A DNA stretch of 64,000 nucleotides from Gammaproteobacteria bacterium 42_54_T18 (lineage in GTDB: Bacteria; Pseudomonadota; Gammaproteobacteria; Pseudomonadales; Ketobacteraceae), in NCBI GenBank assembly GCA_002163245.1, contig MAAL01000037.1, positions 1-64,000 on the forward strand, in the 5' to 3' direction. This document shows positions 1 through 7,928 of the stretch, piece after piece; the first letter of the stretch is position 1; the number at the start of each line of letters is the position of its first letter. The notes beneath the pieces were generated by a model. That model saw only the letters and a list, made by a program, of their open reading frames with translations, was not told the origin of the DNA and did no database searches. The position numbers and the translations under genes were made by a program.

Positions 1-57
1 TTGATCATGATCTTGCCATCTCTGCTTTGCATTGTCATGCCGTGAATTATCCGTCAT
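1..57 (-). CDS. Partial CDS at left edge, N-terminal 19 codons only
   Basis: An ATG at 57–55 on the minus strand opens a reading frame without stops that runs off the window edge. The first residues are MTDNSRHDNAKQRWQDHDQ. An AGG-containing purine stretch lies a few bases upstream of the ATG, a usable ribosome binding site. It starts 28 bases after the stop of the cupin-like gene at 86–556 on the same strand, so the two could be co-transcribed. Nineteen residues are too few to assign a family. The start and the existence of the gene are inference. Confidence 0.35.
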   Translation of the reverse strand, partial: MTDNSRHDNAKQRWQDHDQ

Positions 58-85
58 AACCTTTTGTATTTAAAGGTTTTATTTG

Positions 86-556
86 TTAACGCAACAGCAT
101 TGATCCACTCCCCCCCTCACCGGAAACTAACCTAGTAAAAAGGGGCTCTAACACTAACTCGCGCAACACTGGCTCCAACCAAGAGATCGCGTCTTCGAAA
201 CCTTTTTGCCCACTAACACTCGAGGCATCAAACCCGCTAATGGAACCATCACCAACAGGCATCACACCGTAAGCACCTACTTTTTCTATCAGTAGCTTAC
301 TCATCGCCTGACCTAAATCACTTTGAGGCTCAACCAACAGCACCCAACCCTCATCCATCGTTAATTTATGCACTACTTTTGCATCAACGATTGCAGCTCC
401 TTCAATTCCAACCTTTTGGCCTTCGGCATTCAAGTAACTACGGGAATTGTTCACCGGGACTATCAGTTGAACTGCGTTGTGCTGATGACTATCGGCATCC
501 ATCGCCGCACCATAAATCAGCAGTATTCCGGGCTTAAGCCAAACTGTAGGTCGCAT
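86..556 (-). CDS. Stand-alone cupin-like protein resembling an AraC-family sensor domain
   Basis: The 156-residue product resembles the N-terminal ligand-binding cupin half of AraC-type regulators: an early stretch with SHQHNAVQLIVPV, as in the HxH strand of such cupins, then a long helix-rich C-terminus. It ends without any helix-turn-helix; the C-terminus is a Gly/Ser-rich tail. No HTH is visible in another frame before the next start at 57, so this is not an obvious frameshift. The start ATG has an AGG about nine bases upstream. It is divergent from the serine hydrolase at 653, with about 100 bases between them. The function is unknown. It could be a small-molecule-binding cupin or a remnant of a regulator. 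Confidence 0.6.
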   Translation of the reverse strand: MRPTVWLKPGILLIYGAAMDADSHQHNAVQLIVPVNNSRSYLNAEGQKVGIEGAAIVDAKVVHKLTMDEGWVLLVEPQSDLGQAMSKLLIEKVGAYGVMPVGDGSISGFDASSVSGQKGFEDAISWLEPVLRELVLEPLFTRLVSGEGGSGSMLLR

Positions 557-652
557 TGGATACCTGTTTCCTATATAACCGAATAAAGGTTATCTTATAC
601 CAACTTCGATAAATTGACCTCTAAGACCCATAAACAAACAGGATAGTTTTGT

Positions 653-1879
653 ATGCAAGGCATTGAGAACATTGCAGGCATGAGCCCAGAACGATTAACC
701 AACATTAGCAATCACCTTAACCAACAATATATACAAAAAGGTAAAATTGCGGGAACCGTTACGTTAGTTTATCGACGAGGTGAGGTCACCTACTTTGATG
801 CTCAAGGCATGATGGATGTTGAACGAAATAAGCCAATGCAAAAAGACTCCTTGTTTCGAATCTATTCAATGACCAAACCTATAACTTCCATTGCACTAAT
901 GCAATTGTATGAGCAAGGAAAGTTTCAACTAAGTGACCCCGTACATCGCTTTATTCCTGAATGGAAAGGTTTGAGGGTATATGAAAGCGGTAGAGCACCG
1001 CTAATGGTGACAACCAGGCCCAAACGCCCTATGCAAATCCATGATCTGTTTACACACATGTCTGGATTGACCTATGGATTTACCGAGCGCACCAATGTTG
1101 ATGCTATGTACCGTAAAAAAGGCATCGGGACATTTGACCTAGAGCCTCAAGGTAGCTTACAAGACATGATTAATGACTTGGCAAAATTACCTCTAGAATT
1201 TTCACCCGGTTCCCGCTGGAATTATTCCGTATCAACTGATGTATTAGGCTACCTGATAGAAAAAATTTCCGGCCAATCCCTTGATGTTTATTTACAAGAC
1301 AAAATTTTCACACCGCTAGGAATGAAAGACACGGGCTTTTATATACCAAAGGATCAACAAAATCGTTTCTCCGCCTGTTATATGCGAGGCACGAAAGGAA
1401 GCCTAACCCTACAAGACGACCCACAAGAAAGTTACTACCTCAACAAACCCGAATTTTTATCCGGTGGTGGCGGCCTCATATCCTCTGCAAGTGACTACCT
1501 TCAGTTCTGTAAAATGTTATTAAACAACGGACAGTGTGACGGTCATCAAATCATTGGCAAAAAAACGTTAGAATTTATGACCACAAACCATTTGCCCAAT
1601 GGTTGTGACTTAGGATCAATTGCTACAGGTTCCTTTAGTGAGTCTCTTTATGACGGCGTTGGGTTTGGCTTGGGCTTTTCTGTCGCCCTGGATCCAACAA
1701 AATCTAAAACCATTACTTCTGTTGGTGAATATGCCTGGGGAGGAGCTGCAAGCACTGCGTTTTGGATCGATCCTGAAGAAGATATGGCGGTAGTATTTAT
1801 GACCCAGCTATTACCGTCTTCAACTTACAATTTTCGTGGGCAATTAAAACAATTAATTTACGGTGCTATTGTTGATTAG
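653..1879 (+). CDS. Serine hydrolase, beta-lactamase class C / EstB-like family
   Basis: The 408-residue protein has the fold signatures of the beta-lactamase-related serine hydrolases (PF00144). The SxxK motif is SMTK at residues 72–75, giving the nucleophile Ser72 and general base Lys75. A Tyr-Ser-Val near residue 191 sits in the place of the YxN motif. Late in the chain [10 protein letters not shown] is where KTG-like motifs occur and matches the WGG(x)G pattern of esterases such as EstB. There is no signal peptide, so a cytoplasmic esterase or amidase is more likely than a periplasmic beta-lactamase. Substrate cannot be read from sequence. It stands alone, with opposite-strand genes on both sides. 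Confidence 0.85.
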   Translation: MQGIENIAGMSPERLTNISNHLNQQYIQKGKIAGTVTLVYRRGEVTYFDAQGMMDVERNKPMQKDSLFRIYSMTKPITSIALMQLYEQGKFQLSDPVHRFIPEWKGLRVYESGRAPLMVTTRPKRPMQIHDLFTHMSGLTYGFTERTNVDAMYRKKGIGTFDLEPQGSLQDMINDLAKLPLEFSPGSRWNYSVSTDVLGYLIEKISGQSLDVYLQDKIFTPLGMKDTGFYIPKDQQNRFSACYMRGTKGSLTLQDDPQESYYLNKPEFLSGGGGLISSASDYLQFCKMLLNNGQCDGHQIIGKKTLEFMTTNHLPNGCDLGSIATGSFSESLYDGVGFGLGFSVALDPTKSKTITSVGEYAWGGAASTAFWIDPEEDMAVVFMTQLLPSSTYNFRGQLKQLIYGAIVD

Positions 1880-1944
1880 TTCCGTAATATTTAAATTAGA
1901 AACCTCTGGCGAAAAACCTCCGTGTGATGAGCGTGAGTGATTCA

Positions 1945-2355
1945 CTAATCACAATCTCTAAATGTCATCCCTCCTGCAGAGACATAAGTGCAGTTGCGCC
2001 CGTTTATCGACCCGCTGACCACTGAGCCATTTTGTGAGTTATTGATATAGGTGGACTGGCTAGAATCATTACCTGAGGACACCTTGGATTCAGCGGTCTG
2101 ATTAGCATTGCCTCTACTGAGTAATTGCTGAATGGCCGCATTAGCCAACTTCGGTGATACCGGGCAGGTCAGATCATCATGTAAACATTGCCCTATTTTC
2201 ATACCGCACCCGCAAGTACAGCCATTGCTATCAAGATAATTAAAAAGCTGGGAACGCTGGCTATTACTCATCCTTAATACCGTCAAATCATCCGCCCACA
2301 TCTGCCCACTGAACGCACTAGAAAACATCACCAGTAATAATAGAAGCGTCCTCAT
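1945..2355 (-). CDS. Small secreted Cys-rich protein with CTCGCGM motif
   Basis: The 136-residue product starts with a clear Sec signal peptide (MRTLLLLLVMFSSAFSGQMWA, cleavage probably after residue 21). The mature part carries a compact cysteine cluster, CTCGCGMKIGQCLHDDLTCP, with six Cys in about 20 residues. This pattern also occurs in thioredoxin- or oxidoreductase-associated periplasmic proteins. The C-terminal third is Ser/Asn/Gly-rich and low in complexity, with a last Cys pair near the end. I do not recognise a named family. Disulfide bonding or metal binding in the periplasm is inference. It is a single gene with its own promoter region upstream of 2355. Confidence 0.6.
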   Translation of the reverse strand: MRTLLLLLVMFSSAFSGQMWADDLTVLRMSNSQRSQLFNYLDSNGCTCGCGMKIGQCLHDDLTCPVSPKLANAAIQQLLSRGNANQTAESKVSSGNDSSQSTYINNSQNGSVVSGSINGRNCTYVSAGGMTFRDCD

Positions 2356-2494
2356 GTTGCCTATTCCTTATGATAAGTCGATAGATAATTATAATTCGCC
2401 ATCTTCACTATATGCCTATATTTGACCTTTGGCCAACGTATCAAGGCGGTGACTTACCCGCAAAAAATGCCATAAACTTATTCGACGTACATTT

Positions 2495-3583
2495 TCAAAT
2501 AATTTTCAATCGATATTCACTAGGTGATTGACCAGCGTATCTTTTAAACGCGATTGAAAAGTTGGAAACTTCCGAATAGCCCAATCGATAAGAAATTTCT
2601 TTTATCGTTAATCTCTCATCTTGTAAAAAACGTTGAGCTTTCAGCATACGGTTATCCATAACCACTTTTGAAAATCTCGTTCCTGCAGAATTTAATCTCC
2701 GACTTAATGTTCGTGGAGACAAACAGAGCTCTTTTGCTACGCCATCTAAATCAAGAACGCCGCCTTCATGAGCCTCTATCACAGAAGATACCATCTCAAT
2801 GATCCTATCTTTTCTCAGCAATTGTTTCGCCCTTTGCTCCTCGAGCAAACGATTACAGGAAATGACCGCCGATTTTAATGCGTTGTCATTACCATTCAGC
2901 AAAGGCTGAAACGCCAACTTATTCGAGAATGATACGCAATTCTTATCACATCCAAACTGCATATCGATAGGGCCTTGCTGTAATAATTGTAAGTCTGGGT
3001 AAGAATCGATACTCACCTTTAACTCAACGGACGATTCATTAATAAAATCAAATAAACCATCTCCCAATAAGAACAGCGACATTGCACGTAATCCACCTAA
3101 GAACAACCCAATAAGAAAACCATAAATCGGTTCTCCGATAGGCTCTATTTCTATAATTTCCAAAAATACCCGCCCCTCCCCCTGAGAGTAGGTAAGCTGC
3201 ATTAACGGAGTGACCAACGGAAAAAATCGACAAGAATGAGTTAATGCCTCATCGAAGGTGTTACTACACATTCCTACATATCCTAATTGCCCAAAAGCTG
3301 TAGGACGCATGCTAATACCCACTAACAAACCGAACATATAGGGAGACTGATTAAGTCGTTGCTGGGCGAACTCTATGATTTTCTCACAGTCCCCCGTTGA
3401 CAGCATATCTAGAATTCCTTCTGGATAGGTTTCTCCAATCTCCGTATCCGCAAGGATATCTGACACATCAAGCCCACAGTTTGTTAAAAACTTAAGAATT
3501 GGAGCGAGGTAATCCGACGAAACACACCTCAAATCAACATTAGCACTAGAGGGGCGTACACCGGTCATTCGGTCATTTTGCAT
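2495..3583 (-). CDS. AraC-family transcriptional regulator (arabinose-binding-like N-domain)
   Basis: The ~362-residue protein has the two-part layout of OruR/ArgR-type AraC regulators: an N-terminal PF12625-like domain over about 200 residues, and a C-terminal double helix-turn-helix with LDLDGVAKELCLSPRTLSRRL and the later signature ISYRLGYSEVSNFSIAFKR. I chose the ATG at 3583 because AGGGGA lies six bases upstream. The ATG at 3589 sits almost on top of that Shine-Dalgarno. It is divergent from the PEBP-like lipoprotein gene at 3776, which may be a target. The effector is unknown. Confidence 0.85.
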   Translation of the reverse strand: MQNDRMTGVRPSSANVDLRCVSSDYLAPILKFLTNCGLDVSDILADTEIGETYPEGILDMLSTGDCEKIIEFAQQRLNQSPYMFGLLVGISMRPTAFGQLGYVGMCSNTFDEALTHSCRFFPLVTPLMQLTYSQGEGRVFLEIIEIEPIGEPIYGFLIGLFLGGLRAMSLFLLGDGLFDFINESSVELKVSIDSYPDLQLLQQGPIDMQFGCDKNCVSFSNKLAFQPLLNGNDNALKSAVISCNRLLEEQRAKQLLRKDRIIEMVSSVIEAHEGGVLDLDGVAKELCLSPRTLSRRLNSAGTRFSKVVMDNRMLKAQRFLQDERLTIKEISYRLGYSEVSNFSIAFKRYAGQSPSEYRLKII

Positions 3584-3775
3584 TTGCATTCCCCTAACCC
3601 TTTAAGTACCCAAAAAGTTAGTATATAGAACTCTATGGTAGTGAAAAGCCCTTTCATCATATCCCTTTGGCGAGCGCTAACAACGGGATGTCGCACTACC
3701 ATAACGCCATTAATAATTTCAATTGCTAAGGTACCTGCTCCACAACACCATTTACTCATATTAGACAGGTATCTG

Positions 3776-4231
3776 ATGACGAACAATAAAAGGCTAACAA
3801 CCTTATCCATTGCCACTTTTTCCTTACTAAACTTCAGCGCATGCTCCATTTCTTTCGAACCCAACAAAAACACTGCACCTATCAATCAACATCAAACACT
3901 GGGTGTCGATTTCACTTGGGAAGGAACCTCTCGTTGCCTTGGAGAATCGCCCAAGATTACGTTAACTGGCGTTCCTGAAAGCACCCATAAATTAGAATTC
4001 TCCCTTAAGGATATTTATTTCCCTTTCTTCCCCCACGGTGGCGGATCATTTACCTATAACGACACTAACGTCATTCTTGAAGGAAAAATCACAGAAGCAG
4101 AAGGACACTACATTGGCCCCTGTGCTCCACCATTTTTTCCGGGAAAATACCAATTCTCAGTAAAAGCGCTAAACATCAATGGTGATACATTAGCAGAAGG
4201 AAATGCAACCCGCCCTTTTCCGCATCGTTAA
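3776..4231 (+). CDS. Lipoprotein with PEBP (YbhB/YbcL)-like domain
   Basis: The ATG at 3776 gives a signal peptide ending in a lipobox (LLNFSAC), so the product is probably a lipidated envelope protein of about 151 residues. An open frame extends upstream to 3635, but it would bury the signal sequence, so I reject that start. The mature part carries SPKITLTGVPEST, PHGGGSFTY and GPCAPPFFPGKYQFSVKAL. These line up with the SPPL…GVPxGT, H…G and GPCPPxxxHRYxF landmarks of the phosphatidylethanolamine-binding protein family. It is shorter and more divergent than YbhB. Ligand unknown. The frame continues past the stop for 47 further codons (see the entry at 4232). Confidence 0.6.
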   Translation: MTNNKRLTTLSIATFSLLNFSACSISFEPNKNTAPINQHQTLGVDFTWEGTSRCLGESPKITLTGVPESTHKLEFSLKDIYFPFFPHGGGSFTYNDTNVILEGKITEAEGHYIGPCAPPFFPGKYQFSVKALNINGDTLAEGNATRPFPHR

Positions 4232-4536
4232 AAAAAATCCAAAAAGGTTCACATTACCTTCAAAGGAAAACCAACTGAGAATGCAATTCTTTCAATAACC
4301 AACGCAGCAGAGTTCTCTGGAATATTTAGCAATTCCGTTTCTACTGCATGGACATTTATTGAGGTAATCCCCTGATCGGCCCACATTACTGGCAGCATGA
4401 AATAATTGGTGTCCGTTTTATCGGGGGAAGATCATCTTCGCTAGTAACCCCTGTATTCCTTAATAGCCTCAACTCTATCTGCTATACAAGCCTCAGGGGG
4501 CAATTAGGTAAAGATTATTCTTGTGATAGCTTTTAG
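4232..4536 (+). pseudogene. Possible gene remnant in a 415-base gap
   Basis: After the lipoprotein stop at 4229–4231 the same frame stays open for 47 codons (through KPTENAILSITNAAEF) to a TGA at 4373. A second frame, shifted by one base, is open from 4372 (IGPHYWQHEIIGVRF…) to a TAG at 4534. The composition is protein-like, but neither piece has a start or a family I recognise. This may be a decayed gene or chance open frames. The rest of the gap holds only the inverted repeats listed separately. Confidence 0.25.
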
Positions 4537-4546
4537 CGAACTACTT

Positions 4547-4592
4547 TTATATTTTCTAATACTCCCAACATTGGAAATACTAGAAAATATAA
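4547..4592. repeat. 12-bp inverted repeat, 22-base loop
   Basis: The arms are 4547–4558 and 4581–4592 (core ATATTTTCTA / TAGAAAATAT), perfect over 12 bp and very AT-rich. It lies just outside the longer inverted repeat that ends the minus-strand gene at 4647. It may be part of the transcription-end region for either strand; no other role is visible. Confidence 0.4.
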
Positions 4593-4602
4593 CGCTCACG
4601 CC

Positions 4603-4653
4603 AAAAAACTGAAATCAATTAAACGTTTGATATCGTTTAATTGATTTCAGTTT
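4603..4653 (-). terminator. Perfect 20-bp stem, Rho-independent-type terminator
   Basis: The arms at 4606–4625 and 4634–4653 are perfect complements over 20 bp with an 8-base loop. On the minus strand the stem starts inside the last codons of the gene ending at 4647 and is followed by six T (plus-strand A run 4603–4608). The stem is AT-rich, unlike classic GC-rich terminators, but its length and placement right after a stop codon fit a terminator for the PfkB operon. Confidence 0.65.
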
Positions 4654-5660
4654 CGTGTGACCTGCTCACTAAATTGATACGAATTACATTTATTAACAAC
4701 CAAGTCTTGCAACAAGGCCAATACAATAGCTAACGCTTGCTCGACAGGGGAATTGTGCATTTCTAACTGCTGTAAAATTTCATCATCAGCATCGTGGTAT
4801 ACTAATGCCGGGCGCCTCACAGGCTGCTCACTGCGAATCAACGATTGTTTCATTCTATACAATTCATTAAAAGAGTCAGCTTTATCACTAGGTTGCCCCA
4901 ATATGATACTAATACGCTCACGCAATAAATTGTGATTCACATCGTTTTCCATTTTCCCAAACAGCTCCAACATATGACTTACAAGCAATACATTACTTGC
5001 AGAATATGCTGTACTCTGATGGGCTAACTCCAACAAACAAAACATAACTTTGTTAACCATAGATAGAGCAGTGTCAGTTTCACTGGTCTGCTGACCATCA
5101 AGCCACGACCAAACATCAGAGAATTTTAACGGCTTTAGAATAGGCCACTCCGCATCAAAAGCACTCAACCAACCATTAGTAAATATATTCGAATCGATTT
5201 GGGGTGGTTCAAAAGAAGCTGCGCCCTTCCCCTCATAAGATGCATTAAGGATCTGACAAGACCCCGGAAGCGCAACGTTCATTGCCAACACTAACTGTTG
5301 AAAGAACACGGTAACGCTATGGTACAAGCTGTAAGCTTCGAGCCCGCCATTCTCTGTTTCTAACGTAACAATCAACTTACCTTGTGCAGCCCCATCTTCA
5401 CTTTTACAAGCCTGTAAATAATTTGCGAACCCACCCGATACTTCTTGTGCATTTTTTAATGTCTTGATCAAATCTGATGCATCAAGTGATACATTATATT
5501 CTACAAGTTTTGCTTGATATGGATCCTCTACCTTAAACGGTACACTTTTGATATATTTATCCGCACCTTCCCACGCGCTAATAATCCAACTAGATTCATT
5601 ATCACCAGCATTAGGGATAACATCTCCAATATTCAGTGTTACTATTTGCGAATTTTCCAT
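4647..5660 (-). CDS. Unrecognised protein, C-terminal half HEPN/ApeA-like (tentative)
   Basis: The 337-residue protein is cytosolic with no signal or membrane segment. It starts 14 bases after the PfkB-type kinase stop and is therefore probably co-transcribed with it. I do not recognise the N-terminal half. The C-terminal 140 residues are all-helical, with LLRERISIILG…FNELYRMKQSLIRSEQPV, which resembles the end of ApeA-like HEPN domains where an RxxxxH-type motif normally sits. Here the His position appears to be Arg, so RNase activity would not be expected. That assignment is tentative inference. A strong hairpin directly follows the stop, making this the last gene of the unit. Confidence 0.6.
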   Translation of the reverse strand: MENSQIVTLNIGDVIPNAGDNESSWIISAWEGADKYIKSVPFKVEDPYQAKLVEYNVSLDASDLIKTLKNAQEVSGGFANYLQACKSEDGAAQGKLIVTLETENGGLEAYSLYHSVTVFFQQLVLAMNVALPGSCQILNASYEGKGAASFEPPQIDSNIFTNGWLSAFDAEWPILKPLKFSDVWSWLDGQQTSETDTALSMVNKVMFCLLELAHQSTAYSASNVLLVSHMLELFGKMENDVNHNLLRERISIILGQPSDKADSFNELYRMKQSLIRSEQPVRRPALVYHDADDEILQQLEMHNSPVEQALAIVLALLQDLVVNKCNSYQFSEQVTRN

Positions 5661-5674
5661 TCACTTTCTCCTGC

Positions 5675-6676
5675 TTAATTTAGTATCGTCTTACTAATTT
5701 TTCGATCTTGCTTTCGCATTAGGTCCTCTATTGCCTGCCGACCTAATAGTTTTTCCTTTGCTCCGCTGTGCTGAATCACCGATTCAGCATTAGTCATGGC
5801 CATATGAATAGCCTGTTCTGGTGATAATCCAATGTATTGCGCCGCCGCAAACGTAGATGCAAAAGCATCGCCTGCCCCTGTGGTTTCTGCAACATCAATA
5901 ACGTCCATCGGTTCACCTGTATAACAATAATGTCGATCATAAACCGTTACACCACGAGCGCCATCGGTAATCACAAAAACCGAAGGTGGTAACTTTGCCA
6001 TTTCCTGCATTAGCGCCCTTGTTTCAGGTTCCTCTTCGTAACGTAAGCCTAAGAATAGAGATGCCTCTTCTTTATTCATTATGAGTACATCAACTTGATC
6101 TATCAACGCTGATAGAGCTTCATAGCCCATTTCAGCCTGATAGTTGCTCGGATTAAATGCCACTTGGCACTGTTGAGTTTGCAACAGTTCTACTACCGTA
6201 TCAAAGCTTTGTTCCAACATGCTGGATAGATAAATCCACTGGGTTTCAAAAGATATAATATCTTGTGGCGTCAAACTATTGTTAGCCCCTTTAAATGCCA
6301 AAATCGTTCGATCATCGGCAATGCTATCCAAAATCATCGATACCCCTGTTTGCCCTTCACGACCACCAATAAAATCAATACCTTCATCTGATAACGCCTG
6401 CATCACAAATTCGGCATTTGCATCTTCTCCTAATTTGCCTAAAAACGCCGTTTTAAAGCCAAGCCTCGCCAGCGCCACAGCACTGTTAGTGCCTCCGCCA
6501 CCGGTAGTAATTTTAAGCCCACTGATCAAAAGTTTGCTACCCAACGGAAATGCAATAAGCTCTTCCGTTGTGGTTCGAGTTTGAATTTTAATAAGCTCAG
6601 AATCAGTATTCGCAAATTGATCAACCGTTGCGCTACCGATACAGATAAACTCATACTTGATCAATGCCTCGTTCAT
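5675..6676 (-). CDS. PfkB-family (ribokinase-like) carbohydrate/nucleoside kinase
   Basis: This ATP-dependent small-molecule kinase has the PfkB layout: an N-terminal FICIGSATVDQF strand, the glycine-rich signature 1 GGGGTNSAVALARLG, and signature 2 with TTGAGDAFAS, which holds the catalytic Asp and anion hole. I chose the ATG at 6676 (MNEALIKYEF). An in-frame GTG at 6745 would add 23 residues that do not belong to the fold. The substrate is not readable; ribose, adenosine or another sugar are all possible. It is the first gene of a two-gene unit with 4647–5660. Its upstream region carries repeated GGAGCAAT sequences that could be an operator. Confidence 0.85.
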   Translation of the reverse strand: MNEALIKYEFICIGSATVDQFANTDSELIKIQTRTTTEELIAFPLGSKLLISGLKITTGGGGTNSAVALARLGFKTAFLGKLGEDANAEFVMQALSDEGIDFIGGREGQTGVSMILDSIADDRTILAFKGANNSLTPQDIISFETQWIYLSSMLEQSFDTVVELLQTQQCQVAFNPSNYQAEMGYEALSALIDQVDVLIMNKEEASLFLGLRYEEEPETRALMQEMAKLPPSVFVITDGARGVTVYDRHYCYTGEPMDVIDVAETTGAGDAFASTFAAAQYIGLSPEQAIHMAMTNAESVIQHSGAKEKLLGRQAIEDLMRKQDRKISKTILN

Positions 6677-7003
6677 ACTTACATCATCCCCTGCGTCTAT
6701 CTGCAGTATATCGCCCTCTATACAACAAGAAGAGATATGAATCACGTCGCCAATATATCAAGTATAGATTGCTCCTGCTCAGGTGGAGCAATTATCACAA
6801 AACGCCCTACTTTCGAGGCATATAGGAAGGAGCAATACCTACTAGCCCATCAATTGCCCGTACATCATTAGACACTGGAATAGTATCACTGTTCAATGTA
6901 AACGAAAGGCCTCGACGTTGATTCCGGTTTCAGCAAACAACCTGATACACACTGGCTACACCCACTAATACTTCCCGCTGAGATAGGGTGCACACTCACT
7001 GTT
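6677..7003. promoter_or_regulatory. Upstream region of PfkB operon with three GGAGCAAT copies
   Basis: This gene-free stretch of about 330 bases contains an 8-bp perfect inverted repeat, ATTGCTCC at 6768–6775 and GGAGCAAT at 6785–6792. A third copy, GGAGCAAT, lies at 6829–6836. The inverted pair is about 90–115 bases upstream of the chosen PfkB start, a sensible operator position. No regulator gene for it is identified here. The remainder up to the DUF4112 stop at 7004 shows nothing I can name. Confidence 0.4.
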
Positions 7004-7651
7004 TTATGGCTGTATGTCCGACGTTACTGCTTCTAATTGCGCTGGGGTAGGATTATCTATCTCTACGCCAACACCAAATTCGTGCCCTAACGTTGAAACA
7101 AAAGACTCCAACTGTCCCCTATTAACCCATATTGAACAAATACTTAGAGCAAACACCAACAACATAACAATATGACCACGAGAATCATGGCCCTGCTCCC
7201 CTTGACCCTTAGGTTCAGCGACAACTAGCACTGAAAGCCCCTGTTGTTGACAAGCATTGGCAAGCTCTTGCTCTTGTTCCTCAAAAAAACCTTCCATCAA
7301 GCGATAGTTACGCCGATTCGCTTTCCAGGCTACATCCAACACATCACCTACCAATGGAACAATACCGATAAGCAGCTCGACTCCTATATTTACTAACATT
7401 TTTACCACAGTGGTAAGCGGCATTTTGAAACGCAATGCTTTATAAACAAAGTAGCTAGATATGATTGCACCCGCACCATCACCAATCACAGGAATCAAAC
7501 CAATAATTGCATCCCAACCCACACGTACACCTATCACCGGTAGGGTAAACGCCTCATCCAGTAATATACTTAATCGAGCCAACTGCTGTTTTTGCTGAGT
7601 AATGCTAGCTAACTGTTGCTGAGCTTCGCTTGTGTCACCTTTACTACCCAT
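7004..7651 (-). CDS. DUF4112 domain membrane protein
   Basis: The 215-residue protein contains the DUF4112 (PF13430) pattern: LDEAFTLPVIGVRVGWDAIIGLIPVIGDGAGA followed by KMLVNIGVELLIGIVPLVGDVLDVAWKANRRN. Two short hydrophobic hairpins carry the repeated (I/V)P(V/L)(I/V)GD signature. A further membrane segment lies near residues 160–175, after a polar linker. The family's function is unknown. Its ATG abuts the TGA of the upstream PilZ gene (7652), which indicates translational coupling in an AraC–PilZ–DUF4112 operon. Confidence 0.85.
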   Translation of the reverse strand: MGSKGDTSEAQQQLASITQQKQQLARLSILLDEAFTLPVIGVRVGWDAIIGLIPVIGDGAGAIISSYFVYKALRFKMPLTTVVKMLVNIGVELLIGIVPLVGDVLDVAWKANRRNYRLMEGFFEEQEQELANACQQQGLSVLVVAEPKGQGEQGHDSRGHIVMLLVFALSICSIWVNRGQLESFVSTLGHEFGVGVEIDNPTPAQLEAVTSDIQP

Positions 7652-7924
7652 TCACTCATTTCCATCAAGAACAAAACGCAACCCAATACCATCTGATTCC
7701 AAGCGCACAATTTCCATCTCCAAAACCGGCGCATCATCCATCATCCCCTGAACTTGACCCTCTATAATGGTGCCAAGTGGTGGTAACTCCAAATCATTAG
7801 TTATTAAGAAAATACCTCCATCAGAAATATCTCGACTATTAACTTCAATTTCACCAATTTCTGCATGGGTGACCTTGATTCGACACTTCAGCATGGTTCT
7901 TTGAAACTTGCGCTGCTCTCTCAT
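7652..7924 (-). CDS. PilZ-domain c-di-GMP receptor
   Basis: The 90-residue protein consists only of a PilZ domain: the arginine motif REQRKFQR at the N-terminus and DISDGG (DxSxxG) in the middle, which together form the c-di-GMP site. I chose the ATG at 7924. It lies four bases after the stop of the AraC gene, and the domain begins right there; the longer upstream frame would overlap that gene. It fits the several GGDEF/EAL proteins elsewhere in the window, which could set the ligand level. Output partner unknown; the adjacent DUF4112 membrane protein is a guess. Confidence 0.85.
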   Translation of the reverse strand: MREQRKFQRTMLKCRIKVTHAEIGEIEVNSRDISDGGIFLITNDLELPPLGTIIEGQVQGMMDDAPVLEMEIVRLESDGIGLRFVLDGNE

Positions 7925-7928
7925 TCCA

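Noticed and set aside
653-1879. Antibiotic-resistance beta-lactamase
   Set aside because: The fold matches, but there is no signal peptide and the motifs resemble EstB-type esterases; resistance cannot be claimed.
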